This document shows positions 1 through 7,951 of a stretch of 64,000 nucleotides of DNA, piece by piece. The stretch comes from Microbacterium sp. LWH3-1.2 (lineage in GTDB: Bacteria > Actinomycetota > Actinomycetes > Actinomycetales > Microbacteriaceae), in assembly GCF_040675855.1 (NCBI RefSeq), contig NZ_JBEGIK010000001.1, forward strand, positions 62,001-126,000, written 5' to 3'. The translations under genes and the position numbers were made by a program. Below the pieces are notes generated by a model. That model was not told where the DNA came from. It did no database searches and saw only the letters and a program-made list of their open reading frames with translations. Numbering within the stretch: the first letter of the stretch is position 1; each line of letters starts with the position of its first letter.

Positions 1-614
1 CCCTTGCCGACAGCGGCCTTCGTGAACTCCTCCACGAGGAGAAAGAGGTACGCGGGACCCGATCCCGAGATCGTGGACAGCGCATCGATCTGCGACTCGC
101 TCACTTCGACGACAGTTCCGACGGTCTCGAACAGCCGGCGGACCGTGGCGACCGCCGTCTCGTCGGCGTGCGAACCTGCCGCGAGTCCGGTGACGCCGCG
201 ACCGACAAGTGCCGGAGTGTTCGGCATGGAGCGGAGCACGGCGACGCGATCGCCGAGGATCTCCTCGAACGTCGCGATCGTGACGCCGGCGGCGAGGCTC
301 ACCACGATGGTGCCGGCCTGCAGCGCCGGTGCGATCTCGCGCAGCAGGTCCGGGACCATGACCGGCTTGACCCCGACGAGCACGACGCGCGCGGCGGCCG
401 CAGCATCCGTGTTCCCGGTCGGATCGGTCTCGAGGGCGACACTCGTGACACTCGCGAGGCCGTCGAGCTCGGCCGCCTTCGCAACCGAGCGGTTCGTGGC
501 CGTCACACCCCCGTGGGCGAGCCCGGAACGCGAGAGACCGCGGGCGATCGCGCCTCCCATCGAGCCCGCGCCGAGGATCGCGATGGGCGGGAGGTCGGGG
601 GTGTCTGCAGGCAT
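1..614 (-). CDS. proC: Pyrroline-5-carboxylate reductase, C-terminus cut by window edge
   Basis: Last step of proline synthesis: NAD(P)H reduction of pyrroline-5-carboxylate to proline in the cytoplasm. Only the first ~204 residues are inside the window; the frame runs off base 1. The N-terminus has the Rossmann motif AILGAGSMGGAIARGL (about residues 11-26), then SMPNTPALVGRGVTGLAAG (about 122-140) and the family signature SGSGPAYLFLLVEE near the cut end. ATG at 614 was chosen because a TAGGAT -10 element (621-626) lies 6 nt upstream, which fits a leaderless transcript. The next gene is divergent. Identity is secure; the C-terminus cannot be judged. Confidence 0.95.
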   Translation of the reverse strand, partial: MPADTPDLPPIAILGAGSMGGAIARGLSRSGLAHGGVTATNRSVAKAAELDGLASVTSVALETDPTGNTDAAAAARVVLVGVKPVMVPDLLREIAPALQAGTIVVSLAAGVTIATFEEILGDRVAVLRSMPNTPALVGRGVTGLAAGSHADETAVATVRRLFETVGTVVEVSESQIDALSTISGSGPAYLFLLVEEFTKAAVGK

Positions 615-694
615 GGTCCGATCCTACGAGCCGCCACTGACTCGCTCTGTATATCGGTATTGACTTATATAAGCTGTCGCGCAATCATGGACCT

Positions 695-1102
695 GTGCAC
701 GCGCTCGACATCCTCGGTGACCCGGTGCGCCGCCGCATCCTCGAACTCCTGGCGGAGGGCGAGCGCAGCGCCGGCGAGATCGGCGACGTCGTGCAGCGCG
801 AGTTCGGCATCTCGCAGCCCGCCGTCTCGCAGCATCTGCGGGTGCTGCGAGAGTCGGGCTTCACAAGCGTGCGTCCCGAGGGCGTGCGGCGCCTGTACGC
901 GATCGCCCCCGAGCCGCTCGAGAATGCCGCGGCGTGGTTCGACCCGTTCCGGCGGTTCTGGCAGCCGCACCTCGACGCCCTCGGAACCGAGCTCGCACGC
1001 GGGCGCCGCATCCGGCGCCTCCTCGCCGAGCGGGAGGCGGATGCCGACACCCGAGAATCCGACACCGAAGAATCCGGCACCACCGAACCCCAGGAGGAAT
1101 GA
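695..1102 (+). CDS. ArsR-family winged-helix transcriptional regulator
   Basis: 135-aa metal-free type ArsR regulator. The wHTH covers residues ~1-90: LGDPVRRRILELLAEGERS, then GISQPAVSQHLRVLRESG as recognition helix region and RRLYAIAPEPL as wing. There is no obvious CxC metal site, which places it with the regulators paired with SRPBCC proteins rather than with arsenic sensors. The tail (110-135) is acidic and low complexity. Start is GTG at 695; the nearby ATG at 687 is out of frame. Its TGA (1100-1102) ends 1 nt before the ATG of the SRPBCC gene, and GGAGGAAT inside its 3' end is that gene's ribosome site, so the two are translationally coupled. An AT-rich stretch at 651-673 upstream is the probable operator/promoter. 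Confidence 0.9.
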   Translation: MHALDILGDPVRRRILELLAEGERSAGEIGDVVQREFGISQPAVSQHLRVLRESGFTSVRPEGVRRLYAIAPEPLENAAAWFDPFRRFWQPHLDALGTELARGRRIRRLLAEREADADTRESDTEESGTTEPQEE

Positions 1103-1103
1103 C

Positions 1104-1775
1104 ATGGTCGACGTACAGGGCCAGCTCGCCGCAGTGAGCCGAGAGGTCGCGAGCGAAGAGGTCGACGGCTTCCCGTCGCGCGTGCAGACGCTCGCGCAGA
1201 CCTACCCGTCCCCGATCGACGACGTGTGGGACGCCGTGACCAGCGCCGACCGGATCGCGCGCTGGTTCCAGCCGGTCTCGGGCGAGCTCATGCTCGGTGG
1301 CCGGTACCAGATCGAAGGCAACGCCGGCGGCGAGATCCAGGAGTGCGCACCGCCGGCGAACGGCGCCGCGCACTACAAGGCGACATGGGAGTACGGCGGC
1401 GGCGTGACGTGGCTCACGGTGCGACTCACCGCCGAGGGCGAGGACGCCACCCGCTTCGAGCTCGAGCACATAGCCCGCGCCGACGATGTTCCCGCCGAGT
1501 TCTGGGACCTCTACGGCCCCGGCGCCACCGGTGTCGGCTGGGACGGCGGACTCCTCGGTCTCGCCCTGCACCTCACAGGTGGCGGTGGCCCGAAGCCCGA
1601 AGACGCCGAGGCCTGGGCGTTCACCGACGAGGGTCGCGCGTTCTATCGCGGCGCCGCCGACGCGTGGGGCGCCGCGCATGCCGCCGACGGCGCGGATCCT
1701 GCCGCCGCCGCCCGAGCCGCCGACAACACGTACGCGTTCTACACCGGCCAGACCCCGTCGTCCACCGAGGAGTGA
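1104..1775 (+). CDS. SRPBCC (AHSA1-like) domain protein
   Basis: 223-aa protein with a START/Bet v1-like ligand-binding fold of the activator of Hsp90 ATPase 1 type. The domain runs from about residue 30 (YPSPIDDVWDAVTSADRIARWF) through EHIARADDVP to GWDGGLLGLALHL (about residue 150). The C-terminal part (~165-223) is Ala-rich. ArsR + AHSA1 pairs are common in actinobacteria; the ligand and role are unknown. It begins 1 nt after the ArsR stop with a good GGAGG site. A perfect hairpin at 1778-1802 follows the stop. Confidence 0.85.
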   Translation: MVDVQGQLAAVSREVASEEVDGFPSRVQTLAQTYPSPIDDVWDAVTSADRIARWFQPVSGELMLGGRYQIEGNAGGEIQECAPPANGAAHYKATWEYGGGVTWLTVRLTAEGEDATRFELEHIARADDVPAEFWDLYGPGATGVGWDGGLLGLALHLTGGGGPKPEDAEAWAFTDEGRAFYRGAADAWGAAHAADGADPAAAARAADNTYAFYTGQTPSSTEE

Positions 1776-1777
1776 CG

Positions 1778-1802
1778 CGGATGCCGCGGGTCGCGGCATC
1801 CG
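1778..1802 (+). terminator. Perfect hairpin after SRPBCC gene
   Basis: Arms CGGATGCCGCG (1778-1788) and CGCGGCATCCG (1792-1802) pair perfectly around a 3-nt loop, 3 nt after the stop codon. No T-tract follows, as is usual for high-GC actinobacteria. It is made of the octamer-like GGATGC/GCATCC sequence found across the window. Confidence 0.7.
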
Positions 1803-1897
1803 TGACATCAAAGCCGACTCACAAGAACGGGCGGCCGGTCTATTCTCGTGAGTGGGCGGGGGCGCAGGGGCTTCCGCAGGACGTGGGAGGCACCGGA

Positions 1898-3010
1898 ATG
1901 ACCCTCTTCGACGGCATCGTCGCACGGATCGTCGAGACGCCCGGCCTGTCGGTGAACGTGCTGGAGCGCGGCGGCGACGATCCCCGCACGCCGCCCGATC
2001 GCACCGTGGTGCTCATCCACGGGAATGCGTCCTCGTCGCTCTTCTGGCAGGAGCTGATGGAGGACCTTCCTCACGATCTGCGGGTGATCGCGATCGACCT
2101 GCGCGGCTACGGCGGTACCGAGCATGCCCCCATCGACGCGACGGGCGGCGTCCGGGACTTCAGCGACGACGTCCACGCGACACTCGAGGCGCTCAGTATC
2201 CCGACGGCCCATCTCGTCGGCTGGTCGCTCGGCGCCGGAGTCGTCATGCAGTACGCGCTCGATCACCCGGTGCTGAGCCTCACGCTGGAAGCGCCGGTGT
2301 CGCCCTACGGCTTCGGCGGCACCCGTCGCGACGGCACGCGACTCACCGACGACGACGCCGGCACCGGCGGGGGCGCCGCCAACCCGGATTTCGTGCAGCG
2401 GCTGATCGACCATGACACCGGGACGGACGCCCCCAACTCGCCTCGCAACGTGTTCCGCGCCCACTACGTGGCGCCGGGCTACCAGACCGAGCACGAAGAC
2501 GTCTGGGTCGAGTCGATGCTCACCACCTCGACCGCGACGGGCAACTACCCCGGCGACTCCGAGAAGACCGAGAACTGGCCGGGCTTCGCCGCCGGCAGGA
2601 TCGGCGTGCTCAACACGCTGGCGCCCGGGAACTACGACGTGTCGGGCATCGTCGACCTGGAGGAGAAGTTCCCGATCCTCTGGATCCACGGCGCCCTCGA
2701 CCCGATCGTGTCGGACGCGTCGCTCTACGATCTGAACAACCTCGGCAAGCTCGGCATCGTCCCCGGGTGGCCCGGTGAGGAGGCGGCGCCGCCGCAGGAG
2801 ATGGTCTCGCAGATGCGCGACGTCCTCGCGCGGTATGCGGACGCCGGGGGCGAGGTGACCGAGGTCGACCTCGAGGACACCGGCCACACGCCGCATCTGG
2901 AGCGCCCAACCGAGTTCCGCCACGCCCTGCTCGAAGTGATCGGGTACGTCGGGCACCCACACGACCCCGCTCCGCCGACCGAGGCGATCATCCTGCGCTC
3001 GTCCGACTGA
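1898..3010 (+). CDS. Alpha/beta hydrolase
   Basis: 370-aa alpha/beta-hydrolase fold enzyme. HGNASSS (about residue 42) forms the oxyanion region, GWSLGAG (~110) carries the nucleophile Ser, HGALDPIVSD (~265) the Asp and DTGHTPHLERP (~330) the His. No signal peptide is visible. A large lid region lies between the nucleophile and Asp. ATG at 1898 follows GTGGGAGG by 7 nt; longer in-frame extensions upstream run through the preceding gene and its terminator and are not credible. Substrate cannot be told; such proteins are often annotated as carboxylesterases or 3-oxoadipate enol-lactonase-like. Confidence 0.85.
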   Translation: MTLFDGIVARIVETPGLSVNVLERGGDDPRTPPDRTVVLIHGNASSSLFWQELMEDLPHDLRVIAIDLRGYGGTEHAPIDATGGVRDFSDDVHATLEALSIPTAHLVGWSLGAGVVMQYALDHPVLSLTLEAPVSPYGFGGTRRDGTRLTDDDAGTGGGAANPDFVQRLIDHDTGTDAPNSPRNVFRAHYVAPGYQTEHEDVWVESMLTTSTATGNYPGDSEKTENWPGFAAGRIGVLNTLAPGNYDVSGIVDLEEKFPILWIHGALDPIVSDASLYDLNNLGKLGIVPGWPGEEAAPPQEMVSQMRDVLARYADAGGEVTEVDLEDTGHTPHLERPTEFRHALLEVIGYVGHPHDPAPPTEAIILRSSD

Positions 3011-3076
3011 GACAGGACGCGCGCCGTCGCGCAAGCGGTGCGAGGTGCGGGTCGCAGCATCCGTAGACTCATCCGC

Positions 3077-4042
3077 ATGAGTGCTTCCGGCGGCGGCAAG
3101 GCGATCCTCGCGGCGTTCCTGGCGAACATGGGCATCGCCCTGGCGAAGTTCATCGCCTGGTTCCTCTCGGGCTCCGCGTCGATGCTCGCCGAGGCGATCC
3201 ACTCGGTCGCCGACTCGGGCAATCAGCTGCTGCTGATGCTCGGCGGGCGCCAGGCGAAGAAGAAGGCCGACCGAGAGCACCCCTTCGGCTACGGCCGCGA
3301 GCGCTACGTGTACGCGTTCGTCGTGTCGATCATCCTCTTCTCGGTCGGCGGCCTGTTCTCGATCTACGAGGGCATCGAGAAGCTCACGCACCCGCACGAG
3401 CTCGAGAACGCGTGGATCCCGATCGCGGTGCTCGTGGTCGCGATCGTGCTCGAGTCGTTCTCGCTGCGCACGGCTGTCAAGGAGAGCAACCACGTCCGCG
3501 CCAAGGGTCAGTCCTGGGTCTCGTTCGTGCGGCACGCGAAAGCGCCCGAGCTGCCCGTCGTGCTCCTCGAAGACATCGCCGCCCTGGCCGGTCTGGTGTT
3601 CGCGCTGTTCGGCGTCGGCATGACGGTGATCACGCACAACCCCGTGTTCGACGCGATCGGCACGCTCATGATCGGCACGCTGCTGATCCTCGTGGCCATC
3701 ACCCTCGGCATCGAGACCAAGAGCCTCCTCGTGGGGGAGGGTGCGACGGATACCGACCACGACCGCATCGTCGACGCCATCAGCGACGGGCCCGAGGTCG
3801 AGAAGATCATCCACATCAAGACGCTCTACCTCGGCCCCGACGAACTGCTCGTGGCGGCCAAGCTCGGCTTCGCGTCCGATGCGCCGCTGATGCATGTCGC
3901 CTCCGACATCGACCGCGTCGAGGCGCGCGTGCGTGCAGCTGTGCCCGCCGCGCGCATCATCTACTTCGAACCCGACATCTACCGCCCCGGCGACGACTCG
4001 ACGCCGCCCACGTCGGAGTTCGTCATCAAGTCCACGGACTGA
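3077..4042 (+). CDS. Cation diffusion facilitator family transporter
   Basis: 321-aa inner-membrane divalent cation/H+ antiporter. TM1-TM2 are in residues ~8-60 with SMLAEAIHSVADSGNQ, the HxxxD metal site of TM2; TM4-TM6 are recognisable (ILFSVGGLFSIYEGIEKL; EDIAALAGLVFALFG; MIGTLLILVAITLG). The cytoplasmic ferredoxin-like C-terminal domain starts near residue 215 (VDAISDGPEVEKIIHIKTL). ATG 3077 is preceded by TAGACT (3064-3069) with a 7-nt gap, so the mRNA is probably leaderless. The metal (Zn, Fe or Mn) is not assignable from sequence alone. Confidence 0.92.
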   Translation: MSASGGGKAILAAFLANMGIALAKFIAWFLSGSASMLAEAIHSVADSGNQLLLMLGGRQAKKKADREHPFGYGRERYVYAFVVSIILFSVGGLFSIYEGIEKLTHPHELENAWIPIAVLVVAIVLESFSLRTAVKESNHVRAKGQSWVSFVRHAKAPELPVVLLEDIAALAGLVFALFGVGMTVITHNPVFDAIGTLMIGTLLILVAITLGIETKSLLVGEGATDTDHDRIVDAISDGPEVEKIIHIKTLYLGPDELLVAAKLGFASDAPLMHVASDIDRVEARVRAAVPAARIIYFEPDIYRPGDDSTPPTSEFVIKSTD

Positions 4043-4067
4043 CGGTTCGACAGACTCAGCGACCGAC

Positions 4068-4994
4068 ATGGAATACTGCATCTTCACCGAGCCCCAGCAG
4101 GGTGCGAGCTACGACGACCAGCTCGCCTTCGCGCAGGCGGCCGAGCGTCTCGGCTTCGACGGCTTCTTCCGCTCCGACCACTACCTGCACATGGGCGACG
4201 GCGACGGGCTCCCCGGCCCCACCGACGCGTGGACGACGCTGGCAGGACTCGCGCGAGAGACCTCCCGCATCCGTCTCGGCACGCTCGTGTCGTCGGTGAC
4301 CTACCGCGTTCCGGGGCTCCTGGCGATCCAGGTCGCGCAGGTCGACGCGATGTCGGGCGGCCGCGCAGAGCTCGGCCTCGGCACGGGGTGGTTCGGGCGC
4401 GAGCACGAGGCCTACGGCATCCCGTTCCCGGCCAAGCGGTTCGACCTGCTCGAGGAGCAGCTCGAGATCGTGACGGGCCTCTGGTCGACACCGGTGAGCC
4501 GGACGTACAGCTTCGCGGGCGAGCACTACCGGCTGACGGATGCCCCGGCCCTGCCGAAGCCGGTGCAGTCCCGGGTTCCGGTCATCGTGGGCGGCGGCGG
4601 ACCGAAGCGCACGCCCGAGCTCGCCGCGCGGTTCGCGACGGAGTTCAATGTCGGCTTCCGGTCCGAGACGGAGTCGGCGGAGAAGTTCGCCGGCGTGCGT
4701 GCCGCCTGCGAGCGCGTCGGCCGTGACCCGGAGTCGCTCAAGCTTTCGGTGGCGCTGCCGACGCTGGCGGCAGCATCCGTCCCCGAACTCGAGCGACGAG
4801 CCGAGAACCTGGGTCGCACGATCGAGGAGCTGCACGGCGACGTGAACATCGTGGGCTCCCGCGACGAGATCGTCGCGAAGGTCGAGCGGCTGGTCGCGAT
4901 CGGTGCGCAGCGGGTGTACTTCCAGCTGATGGACCTGCAGGACGTCTCGCACGTCGAGTACCTCGGCGAGGTGCTCCCCCACCTCCCGCGCTGA
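4068..4994 (+). CDS. LLM-class F420-dependent oxidoreductase
   Basis: 308-aa TIM-barrel enzyme of the luciferase-like monooxygenase superfamily, TIGR03560-like. Characteristic stretches are AERLGFDGFFRSDHYL (~28-43), SRIRLGTLVSSVTYR (~72), the flavin-phosphate region AELGLGTGWFGREHEAYG (~105) and PVIVGGGGPKRTPELAARF (~170). Actinobacterial relatives use the deazaflavin F420 rather than FMN. It starts 25 nt after the CDF stop, so it may be cotranscribed. Substrate is unknown. Confidence 0.88.
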   Translation: MEYCIFTEPQQGASYDDQLAFAQAAERLGFDGFFRSDHYLHMGDGDGLPGPTDAWTTLAGLARETSRIRLGTLVSSVTYRVPGLLAIQVAQVDAMSGGRAELGLGTGWFGREHEAYGIPFPAKRFDLLEEQLEIVTGLWSTPVSRTYSFAGEHYRLTDAPALPKPVQSRVPVIVGGGGPKRTPELAARFATEFNVGFRSETESAEKFAGVRAACERVGRDPESLKLSVALPTLAAASVPELERRAENLGRTIEELHGDVNIVGSRDEIVAKVERLVAIGAQRVYFQLMDLQDVSHVEYLGEVLPHLPR

Positions 4995-5048
4995 AGCAGG
5001 GTCGCTCCCGAGCCGACACGACCGGTGCCGGAGAATCCCCGGGGATAG

Positions 5049-5075
5049 TGTCGTATCGGAGCGTCGCCGTTCGTG
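5049..5075 (+). promoter_or_regulatory. Possible ECF42-type promoter upstream of the DGPF gene
   Basis: TGTCGT at 5049-5054 resembles the TGTCGA -35 element I recall being described for ECF42-dependent promoters; a CGTTCG stretch near 5069-5073 would be at -10 distance. The match is partial and the call is tentative. Confidence 0.3.
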
Positions 5076-5153
5076 GATCAGGTGTGCGACCCGTTCGGGT
5101 CGCTGCGACGAGGGGTCACGACACGGCCCTCGTGCCGACGAGAGGAGACGACA

Positions 5154-5549
5154 GTGCCCAAGTATCTGATCGCATTCAATGACGAGTGGGTGCCCCCGCA
5201 CACGCCGGATGAGCTGCGGGCGAAGAGCGAGGCCTCCCAGCAGGTGCTCGACGACATGAAGGCGGCCGGCGTGTTCCTCTACGCCGACGGCGGGATCGAC
5301 GCCTCCACGGTCGTGTGCAGTGTGGTCAACCAGGACGGAGAGCCGGTCTTCACCGACGGGCCGTTCGTCGAGAGCAAGGAGCACCTCGGCGGGTTCACAG
5401 TCGTGGACGTGGCCGACGACGAGGCGGCGCGCTACTGGGCGGGCCGACTGGCGGTCTCACTGGACTGGCCTCAGGAAGTGCACCGGTTCCCCTCGGACAT
5501 GGCGGAGATCATCGAGCGGCAGGCGCCTCAGGCGCTCCGGGAGCCGTGA
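5154..5549 (+). CDS. YCII/DGPF-domain protein
   Basis: 131-aa member of the YCII-related family (dimeric alpha-beta barrel). It carries the eponymous motif TDGPFVESKEHLGGF (about residues 64-78) and the typical start MPKYLIAFNDEW. DGPF proteins are the standard neighbours and targets of ECF42 sigma factors. GTG at 5154 follows GAGGAGACGACA. The TGA stop (5547-5549) overlaps the GTG of the sigma gene, so the two are translationally coupled. Biochemical function is unknown. Confidence 0.85.
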   Translation: MPKYLIAFNDEWVPPHTPDELRAKSEASQQVLDDMKAAGVFLYADGGIDASTVVCSVVNQDGEPVFTDGPFVESKEHLGGFTVVDVADDEAARYWAGRLAVSLDWPQEVHRFPSDMAEIIERQAPQALREP

Positions 5550-6787
5550 CCGCCCCGCCGGTCGACGAGGTGATCGCCCGTGCCCACCGCGAGGAGTGGG
5601 CGCGGGTGGTGGCCGGACTCGCCCGGCGATTCGGCGATCTCGATCTCGCCGAGGACGCGGCGGCCGAGGCCTTCGTGGCCGCGGTGGAGCGGTGGCCTCG
5701 CGACGGTCCCCCGCCGAACCCCGGCGCGTGGCTCACCACGACCGCGACGCGCAAGGCGATCGATCGGCTGCGCCGGGAATCCCATCGCGACGCGAAACAC
5801 CAGGCGGCTCATATGCTGTCCGACGACACCCCCCACCCGCCGACCGGACCCGTCGAGGACGACCGGCTCCGACTGGTCTTCATCTGCTGCCATCCGGCCC
5901 TCCCGATCGAGGCCCGGGTCGCTCTGACCCTGCGCATGCTCGGGGGACTCACCGTCGCCGAGATCGCCCGCGCCTTCCTGGTGCCCACGACCACGATGGC
6001 GCAACGGATCACGAGGGCGAAGGCGAAGATCAAGGCGTCGCACGTTCCCTACCGGGTGCCGTCCGACTCCGACATCCGCGACCGGCTCGCCGGTGTGCTG
6101 GCCGTGATCTACCTCATCTTCAACGAGGGCTATCTCGCCAACGCCGGCGATGACCCGGTCCGCCCCGAGCTGACCGGAGAGGCGATCCGACTGGGGCGCC
6201 TCCTGCGCGAGCTGCTCCCCGACGACGGCGAGGTGACCGGGCTGCTGGCGCTCATGCTTCTCGCCGACGCGCGGCGCAGCGCGCGCGTGTCGCACACCGG
6301 CGAGCTGGTGACGCTGGCCGAGCAGGACCGGGGCGCCTGGAACCGGACGTTGATCATCGAGGGTCACGGCCTGGTCCGCGAGCGGATCGCGGCGGTGGCC
6401 GCCGGCGCGGAGCCGCCGGGGCGGTACCAGCTCCTCGCTGCGATCAACGCGGTGCACACCGCTGCACCCTCAGCACGCGATACGGACTGGTCCCAGATCG
6501 TCGCTCTCTACGACCGCCTGATCACGCTCGATCCGTCCCCGATCGTGCGGCTGAACCGCGCGATCGCGGCCGCCGAACTCGACGGGCCCGACGTGGCGCT
6601 CGCCGAGATCGACCGGCTCAGCGAGGCCCTCGAGGCCTATCACGCCTACCACGCGGCGCGCGCCGACCTGCTGCGGCGGGTCGGGCGCAGCGACGAGTCG
6701 CGGGCCGCATACGACCTGGCCATCCGACTCGCGGGCAACCCCGCCGAGCGGGCGTATCTGGCCCGCCGTCGTGACCGGCTCGCGTGA
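5546..6787 (+). CDS. RNA polymerase sigma factor, ECF42-type with TPR-like C-terminal extension
   Basis: 413-aa extracytoplasmic-function sigma factor. Region 2 is at ~20-85 (EDAAAEAFVAAVERWP ... NPGAWLTTTATRKAIDRLRRE) and region 4 at ~125-175 (RMLGGLTVAEIARAF, TTTMAQRITRAKAKI). The remaining ~230 residues form the conserved C-terminal extension with HTGELVTLAEQDRGAWNR, AVHTAAPSARDTDWSQI and ALYDRLITLDPSPIVRLNRA, which is the hallmark of ECF42. No anti-sigma factor is adjacent; the extension is thought to replace it. Start GTG 5546 overlaps the DGPF stop in GTGA. A hairpin follows directly (6788-6818). Confidence 0.92.
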   Translation: MTAPPVDEVIARAHREEWARVVAGLARRFGDLDLAEDAAAEAFVAAVERWPRDGPPPNPGAWLTTTATRKAIDRLRRESHRDAKHQAAHMLSDDTPHPPTGPVEDDRLRLVFICCHPALPIEARVALTLRMLGGLTVAEIARAFLVPTTTMAQRITRAKAKIKASHVPYRVPSDSDIRDRLAGVLAVIYLIFNEGYLANAGDDPVRPELTGEAIRLGRLLRELLPDDGEVTGLLALMLLADARRSARVSHTGELVTLAEQDRGAWNRTLIIEGHGLVRERIAAVAAGAEPPGRYQLLAAINAVHTAAPSARDTDWSQIVALYDRLITLDPSPIVRLNRAIAAAELDGPDVALAEIDRLSEALEAYHAYHAARADLLRRVGRSDESRAAYDLAIRLAGNPAERAYLARRRDRLA

Positions 6788-6818
6788 GGACCCGGCCCGC
6801 GTCCCCTCGGGCCGGTCC
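6788..6818 (+). terminator. Hairpin after the ECF sigma gene
   Basis: GGACCCGGCCCG (6788-6799) pairs with CGGGCCGGTCC (6808-6818) with one bulged C and an 8-nt loop, starting at the base after the stop codon. Confidence 0.6.
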
Positions 6819-6831
6819 GACCGGCGCGTCA

Positions 6832-6837
6832 CCTAGA
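6832..6837. repeat. Target-site duplication, left copy (CCTAGA)
   Basis: CCTAGA abuts the left inverted repeat and is repeated at 7946-7951. It fits the NCTAGN target and 6-bp duplication known for IS481 of Bordetella. Confidence 0.9.
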
Positions 6838-7873
6838 TGTGATGTCCAGGCAGGTTGTTGAGCCTGCTGATCGGCGGCCCGCCGATTGCGGAGTGTCGCC
6901 TGTGGTGATTGTAGAAGTGCAGCCATCCGGGCAGGGCGGCTCGGCGTTCGGTTTCTGAGCTGTAGAACCTCGCGTATGCCCAGCCGTCGGCGAGGGTGCG
7001 ATGGAAACGCTCGATTTTGCCGTTTGTCTGAGGCCGGTAGGGCCGGGTGCGCTTGTGCACGATCCCGAGCTCGACGCAGGCGTCCCGCCAGGCGAATGAC
7101 TTGTAGGCCGAGCCGTTGTCCGAGAGCACTCGCTCGACCGTGACGCCCTGGTCGGCGAACCAGGCGACCGCCCGTTGCAGGACGCCGACCGCTGTGTCCT
7201 TGCGTTCATCGGTGTGCATCTCGACGTAGGCGACGCGGGAATGGTCATCGACGACGGTGTGCAGATACCCGATTCCAAGGTGTGGTTGGTAGCGGGCGTT
7301 GCGGGTGCCTTCACGGTCGGAGGTGACAGCGCGGTGCTTCAGTCCTTGCTGACGGCCGACGAAGCGATGCCCGCCACCGTCTGGGATCCGGCCGAACTTC
7401 GTCACATCGACGTGGATCAGCGCGCCGGGATGGTCGTGCTCGTAGCGGCGGATCGGTTCCCCGGTGACACGGTCGATTCGGGAGAGCCGGTTGATCCGAC
7501 ACCGTGTCAAGACAGCGTGCACGGTTGACGCAGGCATACCCAGCTCGCCGGCGATCTGCGCCGGTCCCAGCCGACGCCGCCACCGCACCCGGACGATCCG
7601 TTTCACCACTTCCCGCGGTGTCTTGGTCGGCATGGAGCGGGGTCGGCTGGAGCGGTCGATCATTCCGGGCGCGCCTTCGGCGCGGTATCTGGCCGCCCAT
7701 TTCCGAGCCGTGACCGGCGACACCATGAACATCATCGCGGCCGGCTGGACCGGCCACCCATCATCAACGATCAACCGCGCCATCCTCAGTCGTGCGCGCG
7801 GAGTCAGAGCAGCGTTAACGTGAGACACGAAGGCCTCCCTTGGCTCGTGAAGCGGTTCCTTGAACAGCTCCAC
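6833..7873 (-). CDS. IS481-family transposase
   Basis: 346-aa DDE transposase. The N-terminal helix-turn-helix region (about 40-110) includes VSPVTARKWAARYRAEG and LGPAQIAGELGMPASTVHAVL. The RNase H-like core has ALIHVDVTKFGRI (first Asp), RVLSDNGSAYKS (second Asp, ~250) and TNGKIERFHRTLADGWAY (Glu, ~290), with an HRRHSAIGG C-terminus typical of the family. The frame has no stop inside the element: the final codons are CAC, then ATC and TAG completed by the target bases CTAGA. Length is normal, with no frameshift, so it is probably active. Confidence 0.95.
   Translation of the reverse strand: MELFKEPLHEPREAFVSHVNAALTPRARLRMARLIVDDGWPVQPAAMMFMVSPVTARKWAARYRAEGAPGMIDRSSRPRSMPTKTPREVVKRIVRVRWRRRLGPAQIAGELGMPASTVHAVLTRCRINRLSRIDRVTGEPIRRYEHDHPGALIHVDVTKFGRIPDGGGHRFVGRQQGLKHRAVTSDREGTRNARYQPHLGIGYLHTVVDDHSRVAYVEMHTDERKDTAVGVLQRAVAWFADQGVTVERVLSDNGSAYKSFAWRDACVELGIVHKRTRPYRPQTNGKIERFHRTLADGWAYARFYSSETERRAALPGWLHFYNHHRRHSAIGGPPISRLNNLPGHHI
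6838..6850. repeat. IS481 left terminal inverted repeat
   Basis: 13 bp, TGTGATGTCCAGG, perfect inverted match to 7933-7945. Confidence 0.93.
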
Positions 7874-7932
7874 TTCACACCGGGGAGGCCTTCGCCGTCA
7901 GCACCTCAGAGACGCGTCCCCGGAACAACGTC

Positions 7933-7945
7933 CCTGGACATCACA
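7933..7945. repeat. IS481 right terminal inverted repeat
   Basis: 13 bp, CCTGGACATCACA, reverse complement of the left end at 6838-6850. Confidence 0.93.
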
Positions 7946-7951
7946 CCTAGA
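7946..7951. repeat. Target-site duplication, right copy (CCTAGA)
   Basis: Identical to 6832-6837. Its CTA is the TAG stop codon of the lipoprotein gene ending at 7947, so that gene keeps its original end. Confidence 0.9.

Larger units (their letters stand above)
6838..7945 (-). mobile_element. Complete IS481-family insertion sequence
   Basis: 1108-bp element with perfect 13-bp terminal inverted repeats TGTGATGTCCAGG (6838-6850 and, inverted, 7933-7945), a single transposase on the minus strand, and a 6-bp direct repeat CCTAGA on both sides. The TGTG terminus, the CTAG-type target and the DDE transposase all place it in IS481. Removing it and one CCTAGA restores a continuous end for the gene at 7947, so the insertion is recent and precise. 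Confidence 0.95.

Noticed and set aside
660..688. TTGACT (660-665) as the -35 of the ArsR gene
   Set aside because: No acceptable -10 lies at 16-18 nt; the AT-rich stretch is recorded only as a probable regulatory region.
1808..4087. Long minus-strand open frame opposite the hydrolase and CDF genes
   Set aside because: Composition is that of an antisense shadow and no domain is recognisable; two well-defined genes lie on the plus strand.
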